This document shows positions 1 to 5,576 of a DNA stretch of 7,365 bases, one piece after another. The notes beneath the pieces are model-generated. The model did no database searches and was not told the origin of the DNA. It worked only from the letters and a program-made list of their open reading frames with translations. A program made the position numbers and the translations under genes. Positions within the stretch are counted from its first letter, which is position 1. Each line of letters begins with the position of its first letter. The stretch spans positions 1 to 7,365 of the forward strand of contig JADHOU010000075.1 of assembly GCA_016778825.1 (NCBI GenBank). The letters run 5' to 3'. This DNA is from Candidatus Puniceispirillum sp. (GTDB taxonomy: Bacteria > Pseudomonadota > Alphaproteobacteria > Puniceispirillales > Puniceispirillaceae).

Positions 1-323
1 TCTGTTTGCCGTTTCTGGTTCTTGTTGGTGATGTGATTGGTGTTTTTGGCGGCTATCTTGTCGGGGTTTATCGTCTTGGCTTCAACCCGTCGATCTATTT
101 GGCGCGAACGCTTGAATATCTTGAAGTATCGGATGTAACGCTTGGCTTGGTCAAAGCGGCGGTGTTCGGCTTTTTGATTGCGCTGATGGGCTGTTACCAT
201 GGCTATCATTCGGGGCGTGGTGCCCAAGGGGTTGGCCGTGCGACGACAAATGCAGTGGTGTCGGCGTCAATCTTGATCCTGATTGCCAATTACATTGTCA
301 CAACCATGTTTTTTGGGGGATAG
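1..323 (+). CDS. mlaE: MlaE-like ABC transporter permease, C-terminal part (5' truncated by window edge)
   Basis: This is the C-terminal third or so of an MlaE/Ttg2B-family permease, the membrane subunit of the Mla-type lipid ABC transporter of the inner membrane. The frame is open from the left edge, so the TTG at base 6 is an internal Leu codon and the true start is upstream. About 106 residues are visible. There are hydrophobic segments at roughly bases 10-75, 145-195 and 255-310, consistent with the last transmembrane helices. The family's conserved C-terminal motif is present: a Gly-rich loop leading into GVGRATT (bases 228-248) and then a Val/Ser-rich helix. The stop at 321-323 lies 2 nt before the ATG of the ATPase gene, so the two are surely co-transcribed. 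Family membership is clear. The transported substrate is inferred from E. coli Mla, which moves phospholipid between outer and inner membrane. Confidence 0.87.
   Translation, partial: CLPFLVLVGDVIGVFGGYLVGVYRLGFNPSIYLARTLEYLEVSDVTLGLVKAAVFGFLIALMGCYHGYHSGRGAQGVGRATTNAVVSASILILIANYIVTTMFFGG
315..320 (+). promoter_or_regulatory. Ribosome binding site of mlaF
   Basis: The purine run GGGGGA lies inside the last codons of mlaE, 5 nt upstream of the ATG at 326. It supports that ATG as the mlaF start and suggests translation coupled to mlaE. Confidence 0.6.
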
Positions 324-325
324 CC

Positions 326-1126
326 ATGGCTGTTACCCCCAAAATTGAATTATCCAGCGTTACCAAATCATTTGATGCCAATCATGTGTTAAAGGGAATC
401 AATCTTACCGTAGCACCACAGGAATCGCTTGTGATCATTGGCACATCGGGCTGTGGCAAATCGGTTTTGATGAAATGTCTGAACGGGCTGATCACGCCTG
501 ATCAGGGAAGCATCAAGATTGATGGGCAGGAAATTTTGGGTCAGGGACGAGCCGCGCTTGAAAATTTACGGCGGCTTTTTGGCATGACCTTTCAATTTGG
601 CGCCCTGTTTGATTCGCTACCAATCTGGGAAAATGTAACCTTTCGGCTTCGCCATCAGCAGGCGTTAGACAAGTCTGAAGCCCGCGACATCGCCGCACAA
701 ACCATTACCCAGCTTGGCCTTGCTGCATCAGTCATTGATCAATATCCAGCCGAATTATCAGGCGGCATGCAAAAACGTGTTGCCCTTGCCCGCGCCATTG
801 TCGACAAGCCTGAAATTCTGCTTTTTGACGAGCCAACATCAGGCCTTGACCCAATTACCGGCGGGGTGATTGACCGGCTGATCATTGACGCCCGCGAACG
901 GCTTGGCGCGACAACGGTAACCATCAGCCACGATATGGCATCGGTTCGGCGTATCGCTGACAAGGTGGCTATGGTTCATAATGGCGTGATCATCTGGGCT
1001 GGCCCCGCCGAAGCGATGAATGAAAGCGGTGTTCCCGAAGTGCATCAATTTGTTCACGGCTTGGCTGAAGGCCCGCTGACGAATGAAAAGCCTGCCGCCT
1101 CGCCCACAAAAATGGCAACATCATAA
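326..1126 (+). CDS. mlaF: MlaF-like ABC transporter ATP-binding protein
   Basis: This 266-residue protein is a full-length ABC ATPase of the MlaF/Ttg2A family. It powers the adjacent MlaE permease and acts on the cytoplasmic face of the inner membrane. All nucleotide-binding motifs are intact: Walker A GTSGCGKS (residues 39-46), Q-loop Gln90, signature LSGGMQKR (144-151), Walker B ILLFDEP with Asp168 and Glu169 (164-170), D-loop SGLD (172-175) and H-loop His202. The MlaF-typical stretch after the Q-loop (FGALFDSL) and the C-terminal QFVHGLAEGP segment separate it from generic importer ATPases. The start is supported by a strong purine-rich ribosome binding site 5 nt upstream. The last 20 or so residues are a Pro/Ala/Thr-rich tail of no recognised function. 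Its stop overlaps the radA start by one base (TAATG). No mlaD-like substrate-binding gene follows, unlike E. coli mlaFEDCB. The exact lipid substrate is inferred. Confidence 0.92.
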   Translation: MAVTPKIELSSVTKSFDANHVLKGINLTVAPQESLVIIGTSGCGKSVLMKCLNGLITPDQGSIKIDGQEILGQGRAALENLRRLFGMTFQFGALFDSLPIWENVTFRLRHQQALDKSEARDIAAQTITQLGLAASVIDQYPAELSGGMQKRVALARAIVDKPEILLFDEPTSGLDPITGGVIDRLIIDARERLGATTVTISHDMASVRRIADKVAMVHNGVIIWAGPAEAMNESGVPEVHQFVHGLAEGPLTNEKPAASPTKMATS

Positions 1127-2496
1127 TGGCGCGCAATTCACTGTCATTCGTTTGCCAACAATGCGGGGCTGTTTCGCCAAAATGGGCCGGAAAATGCGAT
1201 GATTGCGGCGCTTGGAACACGCTTGTCGAGGAACGCAAAGAAGCACCATCCGGCCCAGGAAAGCGCGTCACTGGCCGCCGGATTGTTCTTGAAGCCCTTA
1301 ATCTGGACAACCGCCCCGAACCACCACCGCGCATGCAATCGGGGATTAGCGAATTTGACCGCGTATCGGGCGGAGGGCTTGTACCGGGATCGGCAACCTT
1401 GATTGGTGGTGATCCGGGCATTGGCAAATCGACATTGCTGTTACAATTGACATGCAAGCTGGCGGCGGCGGGTTTGAAAGCGGCCTATATTTCGGGTGAG
1501 GAATCGGCCGATCAGGTGCGCATGCGCGCCCAGCGCCTTGGGCTGGCCAATGCCAGTGTCGAGCTAGGCACAGCGACCAACGCCAGCGATATCGCAGCCT
1601 CGATGGGTGGTCCCGACAAGCCCGACATCATGGTGATTGACTCGATTCAAACGATGTTTCTGCCAAGTCTGGATTCAGCCCCTGGCACCGTATCGCAGGT
1701 TCGCGCCACCGCACAGGAATTGATCAGAGCCGCCAAAAACAATCAAGTGGCACTGTTGATTGTGGGGCATGTGACCAAAGATGGCGCGATTGCTGGCCCG
1801 CGCGTTCTTGAACATATGGTCGACGCCGTTCTGTATTTTGAAGGCGATCGGTCACATCATTTCCGCATTTTGCGAAGCGTCAAAAACCGGTTTGGTGCGA
1901 CTGACGAAATTGGCGTTTTTGAAATGGTTGAGGCCGGCCTTGCCGAAGTGCCAAACCCGTCCGAGCTGTTTCTTGCTGATCGGCGCGATGATGTTACCGG
2001 TGCGGTGGTCTTTGCTGGCATTGAAGGTAGTCGTCCGGTTCTTGTCGAGATCGAGGCGCTTGTTGCGCCATCATCACTTGCCAGCCCACGACGTAATGTT
2101 GTTGGCTGGGACTCAAGCCGCCTTGCCATGCTGACCGCCGTTCTTGAGGCACGATGCGGCGTGCCGTTATCGGGACGTGATATTTTCCTGAATGTGGCTG
2201 GTGGGCTGAAAATCTATGAAACAGCTGCCGATCTGGCGGTTGCCGCCGCGCTTATTTCGTCGGTAACAGGTCGCCCCGCACCGAAACGGACGGTGTTTTT
2301 TGGCGAAGTCGCCCTATCGGCTGAATTGCGGCAAGTGGCACAAGCCGAAGCAAGGCTTAAAGAAGCCGCTAAGTTGGGATTTGAAAATGCGGTCATGCCG
2401 CGCCCACGCAAATCAATTGGCAAAACCACTGGCATTTCAATGGCGCAACCAACGAGCTTGGCCGAATTGATTGAAATTATGGGTGGTATAAGTTGA
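1126..2496 (+). CDS. radA: DNA repair protein RadA (Sms)
   Basis: This 456-residue protein matches the usual length and layout of bacterial RadA, a RecA-like ATPase that promotes branch migration and processing of recombination intermediates in the cytoplasm. Visible in order are an N-terminal zinc finger with Cys10, Cys13, Cys24 and Cys27; Walker A GGDPGIGKST (residues 94-103, Lys101); a Walker B-like strand IMVIDSI (168-174, Asp172); the RadA-specific KNRFG motif (253-257); and a C-terminal Lon-protease-like domain with the conserved stretch around FLNVAGGLKI (354-363). The start ATG shares its A with the mlaF stop codon and has no obvious Shine-Dalgarno sequence, so translation is probably coupled to mlaF by reinitiation. 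The first residues (MARNSLSFVCQQCG) fit the family N-terminus. All key residues are present, so the protein should be functional. Identification is firm; the coupling is inference. Confidence 0.97.
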   Translation: MARNSLSFVCQQCGAVSPKWAGKCDDCGAWNTLVEERKEAPSGPGKRVTGRRIVLEALNLDNRPEPPPRMQSGISEFDRVSGGGLVPGSATLIGGDPGIGKSTLLLQLTCKLAAAGLKAAYISGEESADQVRMRAQRLGLANASVELGTATNASDIAASMGGPDKPDIMVIDSIQTMFLPSLDSAPGTVSQVRATAQELIRAAKNNQVALLIVGHVTKDGAIAGPRVLEHMVDAVLYFEGDRSHHFRILRSVKNRFGATDEIGVFEMVEAGLAEVPNPSELFLADRRDDVTGAVVFAGIEGSRPVLVEIEALVAPSSLASPRRNVVGWDSSRLAMLTAVLEARCGVPLSGRDIFLNVAGGLKIYETAADLAVAAALISSVTGRPAPKRTVFFGEVALSAELRQVAQAEARLKEAAKLGFENAVMPRPRKSIGKTTGISMAQPTSLAELIEIMGGIS

Positions 2497-2544
2497 CGCT
2501 CTATCGCATAATCCGAACGTTTTGCTGTAGGGCTTTTCCTGCAA

Positions 2545-2549
2545 AAGGA
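2545..2549 (+). promoter_or_regulatory. Ribosome binding site of cvpA
   Basis: AAGGA, within a longer AAAAGGA, lies 5 nt upstream of the ATG at 2555 and fixes that start. It is in the 58-nt gap after radA, where I see no convincing promoter or terminator, so radA-cvpA read-through is likely. Confidence 0.65.
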
Positions 2550-2554
2550 TTTTC

Positions 2555-3193
2555 ATGATCGATTTTGCAACATTGACGTTGGTTGATTACGGCATTTTTC
2601 TTGTGTTGATATTGTCAGCGATCCTATCGACTTTACGCGGTATGACGCGTGAATTGCTGGGGCTTGCTGGCTGGGTTGTCTCGATCCTTGTTGCCAATTT
2701 CACCGCACCCATGATCGAAACCCCAATCATCGATTTTCTTCAAGTCAAAGGGCTTGGAGCAGCGCTGGCATGGGCTTTGCCCTTTGCCGCATCGGTTGTG
2801 ATCTGGTTCATTCTGGCAAGCCTGCTAGCCCCGGGCCTGAAACGCGTTGGATTTGGCAGCCTTGATCGCTGGCTTGGCGTTTTGTTTGGGTTTATTCGCG
2901 GCTTTGGTCTTGTGCTGATTGTGTTTGTTGCTGGGGTCTTTGCCTTCGAAGGGGAAGATAATCTGCCCAATATCATCAAGGAGTCGCAAACCACCCCTGC
3001 CTTGAGCCGCAGCGCGCATTATTTCTCTGGCTTTGTGCCGAGAGATTACCGCGACAAATTGATTGATAATCTGACCTATCGCGCCCCTTTGACCACAAAT
3101 TCGGTATCGCAGAGCTTTGACGCCCCAATCGAGGCTGGTAAAGATGCCCTTGATAATGGCATGAAATTATTAAGTGACGAAAAGGCCAATTAG
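2555..3193 (+). CDS. cvpA: CvpA family membrane protein
   Basis: This 212-residue protein has the CvpA/colicin V production family pattern: four hydrophobic helices at about residues 8-27, 34-52, 70-92 and 106-130, then a hydrophilic tail of about 80 residues. The family-typical short basic loop RGMTRELLGLAGW (28-40) lies between helices 1 and 2, and a loop with RWLGVLFGFIRG (105-116) leads into helix 4. It is an inner-membrane protein. In E. coli it was named for a requirement in colicin V export; its biochemical role is not settled, so no function beyond family membership is claimed. Its position directly before purF matches the gene order in E. coli and many proteobacteria. Here, however, a 186-nt gap with its own candidate promoter separates the two, so they may not be tightly co-transcribed. 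The C-terminal tail, rich in Ser, Thr, Asp and Lys, shows no recognisable domain. Confidence 0.88.
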   Translation: MIDFATLTLVDYGIFLVLILSAILSTLRGMTRELLGLAGWVVSILVANFTAPMIETPIIDFLQVKGLGAALAWALPFAASVVIWFILASLLAPGLKRVGFGSLDRWLGVLFGFIRGFGLVLIVFVAGVFAFEGEDNLPNIIKESQTTPALSRSAHYFSGFVPRDYRDKLIDNLTYRAPLTTNSVSQSFDAPIEAGKDALDNGMKLLSDEKAN

Positions 3194-3215
3194 CAGAACA
3201 GACATTTCGCACCAG

Positions 3216-3269
3216 CGCAGATATAACTCGTGATTGCGGATATATCCGTATTATCGCAGATATATCGCA
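3216..3269. repeat. Three GATATA-cored direct repeats upstream of purF
   Basis: Three copies of the 10-mer [C/T]GC[A/G]GATATA start at 3216, 3235 and 3255, giving periods of 19 and 20 nt, close to two helical turns. Copies 1 and 3 are identical over the 10 bases; copy 2 differs at two. Copy 2 extends into a perfect 12-bp palindrome, and copy 3 is followed by TATCGCA, so the octamer GATATATC is shared by copies 2 and 3. The cluster lies just upstream of the candidate purF promoter. Spaced repeats of this kind suggest binding sites for a dimeric or cooperative DNA-binding protein, but no regulator is known to me for this motif. It is not an intrinsic terminator, because the core is AT-rich and no T-tract follows. 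Confidence 0.6.
3237..3248. promoter_or_regulatory. Perfect 12-bp palindrome, candidate operator
   Basis: CGGATATATCCG is identical to its own reverse complement and lies about 43 nt upstream of the candidate purF -35 element. A symmetric site of this length is a plausible binding site for a homodimeric regulator. The assignment is inference from symmetry and position only. Confidence 0.35.
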
Positions 3270-3290
3270 TCATTGAAAATCTGGCACGCC

Positions 3291-3320
3291 TTGACGCAAA
3301 CCAGTGTTTTGGTTGATAAG
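3291..3320 (+). promoter_or_regulatory. Candidate sigma-70-type promoter of purF
   Basis: TTGACG (3291-3296, five of six matches to TTGACA) is followed after 18 nt by GATAAG (3315-3320, four of six matches to TATAAT). Transcription would begin near 3327, leaving a leader of about 53 nt before the purF ATG. The spacer holds a small dyad, AACCA (3299-3303) and TGGTT (3310-3314). The match is moderate and the -10 is weak, but it is the best candidate in the only sizeable intergenic region. Confidence 0.4.
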
Positions 3321-3367
3321 TCAGCGCATGGCGGGCGTTTGAATGCCATTTTAACCGTCGTGATTTT

Positions 3368-3371
3368 AGGA
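3368..3371 (+). promoter_or_regulatory. Ribosome binding site deciding the purF start
   Basis: AGGA sits 8 nt upstream of the ATG at 3380. An out-of-frame ATG at 3373 is only 1 nt from the same AGGA, too close for normal initiation. This supports 3380 as the purF start. Confidence 0.6.
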
Positions 3372-3379
3372 CATGGATT

Positions 3380-4834
3380 ATGAGTTTGGTAACGACCCAC
3401 CCTTTTGACGATGATCATTTGCAAGAAGAATGTGCGGTTTTCGGCATTTTCGGCACCGATGAAGCCAGCATCAACACCGCCCTTGGCTTGCACGCGCTCC
3501 AGCATCGTGGACAAGAGGCCGTTGGCATTGTTAGCTTTGACGGCAAAACCTTTTTCGCGCATCGTGGGCTTGGTCATGTTGGCGAGAATTTTGGCGCTGG
3601 CTCGTCACATATCGCCAATCTTGTTGGCCATGTGGCGATTGGCCATAACCGCTATTCAACCAGCGGCAATTCTAACGCATTGTTGGAAATCCAACCCTTT
3701 TCATCAGAATTGGCCTTTGGAGGCTTTGCCCTTGCTCATAATGGCAACCTGACCAATGCGGCGCGCCTAAGGTCATCACTTGTTGAAACCGGAAGCCTGT
3801 TTCAATCATCATCAGACACCGAAATCATCGTTCATCTTGTTGCCAGATCACATCAAGACACAGTGACTGACAGGTTGATTGACGCGTTAAAACAGATTGA
3901 AGGTGCCTATTCACTGGTCTGTGTTGCCAAGGATATGCTGATCGGCGTTCGTGACCCGCTGGGCGTGCGGCCGTTGGTTCTTGGCAAACAGGGTGATGCC
4001 TATGTTTTGGCATCCGAAAGCTGTGCGCTGGATATTGTCGGGGCTGAGATCGTACGCGATCTGGATCCGGGCGAAATGGTGGTCATCACCAAAGCCGGCA
4101 TCAAATCAATTAAACCATTTCCAGCCCAAAAAAGCCGGTTTTGCGTTTTTGAATATATCTATTTTGCCCGTCCGGACAGTGTTCTTGAAGGGCGCGGCGT
4201 CTATCATGCCCGCAAAGCCATTGGCGCTGAGCTTGCCAAAGAATCACGCGCCGATGCCGATTTGGTCGTGCCAGTTCCTGACTCGGGTGTACCGGCTGCG
4301 CTTGGCTATGCTGAGGCGGCGAAAATTCCTTTTGAGTTTGGCATTATTCGTAATCACTATATTGGCCGCACCTTTATCCAGCCAACCCAGAAAGGCCGGA
4401 ATGACAGTGTAAAAATGAAACATAATGCCAATCCAGCAACGGTTCGCGGCAAGCGCGTTGTTCTTGTTGATGATTCGATTGTTCGCGGCACAACCTCGCG
4501 CAAAATTGTTGCGATGATGCGCGCCGCCGGTGCTGCCGAGGTGCATATGCGCATCGCCAGCCCGCCAACGACAAACCCCTGTTTTTACGGGGTTGATACG
4601 CCTGATAAAGACCAGTTGATTGCCGCCAAGTTGGATATTGACGCCATTGCCAAGGAAATTGGCGCCGACTCGCTGGCCTTTATTTCGATTGATGGGCTGT
4701 ATCGTGCAATGGGCGAAGCTGGTCGCAATCCGGATGGGCCGCAATTCTGCGATGCCTGCTTTACCGGTGATTATCCGATTAAACTTGCATCCGGCCTGTC
4801 GGGAAAACGCGTTTCCCACGGCAATAGCCGTTAG
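3380..4834 (+). CDS. purF: Amidophosphoribosyltransferase PurF (Fe-S, propeptide type)
   Basis: PurF makes 5-phosphoribosylamine from PRPP and glutamine, the committed first step of de novo purine synthesis, in the cytoplasm. The 484 residues contain an N-terminal class II glutaminase domain and a C-terminal phosphoribosyltransferase domain. The nucleophile is Cys18, preceded by a 17-residue acidic propeptide that must be removed, as in the Bacillus subtilis type. Other glutaminase motifs are HRGQE (42-46), RYSTSG (91-96) and NGN (121-123). The PRPP loop is VVLVDDSIVRGTTS (360-373). Cys255, Cys401, Cys457 and Cys460 sit where B. subtilis PurF binds its [4Fe-4S] cluster, so an oxygen-sensitive cluster is expected. 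The residue after the nucleophile is Ala19, where most class II amidotransferases have Gly. A ribosome binding site 8 nt upstream supports this start. The SDR gene follows after 19 nt, probably in the same transcript. Confidence 0.97.
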   Translation: MSLVTTHPFDDDHLQEECAVFGIFGTDEASINTALGLHALQHRGQEAVGIVSFDGKTFFAHRGLGHVGENFGAGSSHIANLVGHVAIGHNRYSTSGNSNALLEIQPFSSELAFGGFALAHNGNLTNAARLRSSLVETGSLFQSSSDTEIIVHLVARSHQDTVTDRLIDALKQIEGAYSLVCVAKDMLIGVRDPLGVRPLVLGKQGDAYVLASESCALDIVGAEIVRDLDPGEMVVITKAGIKSIKPFPAQKSRFCVFEYIYFARPDSVLEGRGVYHARKAIGAELAKESRADADLVVPVPDSGVPAALGYAEAAKIPFEFGIIRNHYIGRTFIQPTQKGRNDSVKMKHNANPATVRGKRVVLVDDSIVRGTTSRKIVAMMRAAGAAEVHMRIASPPTTNPCFYGVDTPDKDQLIAAKLDIDAIAKEIGADSLAFISIDGLYRAMGEAGRNPDGPQFCDACFTGDYPIKLASGLSGKRVSHGNSR

Positions 4835-4853
4835 CCAACCAGACGAGCACAGC

Positions 4854-5576
4854 ATGACCCCTGATCTTCAAGACAAAGTTATTCTCATCACCGGCGCCAG
4901 CCGCGGGATTGGCCGCGCTGTGGCGATTGCCGCGGCAAAAGCTGGTGCTGAAATCATCATGACTGGCAGGACAATGAGCGCCTTGGAAGAAACCGATGAT
5001 GCCATCAAGGCCGCTGGTGGCAAAGCCACCATTGTTGAACTTGATTTGGCCGATTATGCCGCCATGCCGCGTCTTGCTGCGGCAATTCACGGACGCTGGG
5101 GCCGTCTTGACGGTCTGTTGGCCAACGCGGCCATGCTTGGCCCTCTTACCCCCTTGTCACATCTTGATGATAAAGTATGGGACAGCACCATTTCGGTCAA
5201 TCTTACCGCGCAATGGCATTTGATTCGCGCGATGGAACCATTATTGATTGCCGCGCCAGCTGGACGCGCTGTGCTGGTCTCATCGGGAGTTGCCGAGGGG
5301 ATTGCACCTTTCTGGGGGCCATATGCGATTTCCAAGGCGGGCCTTGATGCCATGGGGCGGGTTTGGGCTGGTGAAACCGAACAAACCAATTTGCGAATCA
5401 ACATGATCAACCCGGGCGGCACGGCAACTGGTATGCGGGCATCGGCCTTTCCAGGTGAAGATCCAGATTCGCTGCCGCAGCCAGATGACATTGCACCGGC
5501 CTTTTTGACGCTTCTTAGCCTCGATTGCAACGATCATGGTAAGCGGTTTGAAGCCCGCAGCATGCTAGGCCTATAG
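4854..5576 (+). CDS. SDR family NAD(P)-dependent oxidoreductase
   Basis: This 240-residue classical short-chain dehydrogenase/reductase has the cofactor motif TGASRGIG (13-20), a DLAD acidic motif after strand 4, ANAA (90-93) where NNAG is usual, Asn116, Ser144, Tyr157 and Lys161 as the catalytic tetrad (YAISK, 157-161), and the post-catalytic NPGGTATGM stretch (187-195). It should reduce or oxidise a carbonyl or hydroxyl group using NAD(P)H; the substrate cannot be read from sequence. The frame is open upstream to a TTG at 4620 inside purF, but the Rossmann strand begins properly a few residues after the ATG at 4854, and any upstream translation would only be a shadow of purF. The ribosome binding site is weak (GAG at 4845-4847), so coupling to purF 19 nt upstream is likely. 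From memory, an SDR gene after purF is common in alphaproteobacteria. The gene ends in a 6-nt overlap with convergent mnmC. Confidence 0.9.
   Translation: MTPDLQDKVILITGASRGIGRAVAIAAAKAGAEIIMTGRTMSALEETDDAIKAAGGKATIVELDLADYAAMPRLAAAIHGRWGRLDGLLANAAMLGPLTPLSHLDDKVWDSTISVNLTAQWHLIRAMEPLLIAAPAGRAVLVSSGVAEGIAPFWGPYAISKAGLDAMGRVWAGETEQTNLRINMINPGGTATGMRASAFPGEDPDSLPQPDDIAPAFLTLLSLDCNDHGKRFEARSMLGL
5571..5576. other. Convergent 6-nt gene overlap with shared palindromic stop CTATAG
   Basis: The palindrome CTATAG reads CTA-TAG (Leu-stop) on both strands, so it forms the last two codons of the SDR gene and also of mnmC. No space remains between the genes for an intrinsic terminator, and I see no hairpin plus T-tract near the junction. 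Confidence 0.9.

Noticed and set aside
2493..2512. A possible promoter for cvpA: TTGACG (2493-2498) with CATAAT (2507-2512).
   Set aside because: The spacer is only 8 nt, far too short for a sigma-70-type promoter, and no -10-like element occurs at 16-18 nt.
2535..2550. A small hairpin (CTTTT with AAAAG) over the cvpA ribosome binding site, as a possible translational switch.
   Set aside because: The stem is only 5 AT-rich pairs, too weak to support a regulatory claim.
3236..3268. An intrinsic terminator after cvpA, formed by pairing the two GATATATC octamers.
   Set aside because: The stem would be AT-rich with a bulge and a 12-nt loop, and no T-tract follows.
3294..3314. A PurR-like half site, ACGCAAAC (3294-3301), overlapping the candidate purF -35 element.
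   Set aside because: It matches the left half of the E. coli PurR box, but the right half is not present at the required spacing. I know of no basis for an E. coli-type PurR in this lineage, so it is probably chance.
3373..3408. A 12-codon open frame starting at the ATG at 3373 and overlapping the purF start out of frame, as a possible leader peptide.
   Set aside because: The AGGA is only 1 nt from this ATG but 8 nt from the purF ATG, so initiation at 3373 is unlikely.
4620..4853. An in-frame 5' extension of the SDR gene from a TTG at 4620, giving 318 residues.
   Set aside because: It lies wholly within the purF 3' end and the 19-nt gap, its translation resembles no SDR N-terminus, and the Rossmann fold starts correctly from the ATG at 4854.
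4244..4855. A 203-codon open frame on the minus strand opposite purF.
   Set aside because: It runs antisense through a strongly conserved gene, its translation has no recognisable domain, and there is no gap or independent signal for it. It is a frame shadow. The antisense frames at 990-1457 and 5087-5530 were rejected for the same reasons.
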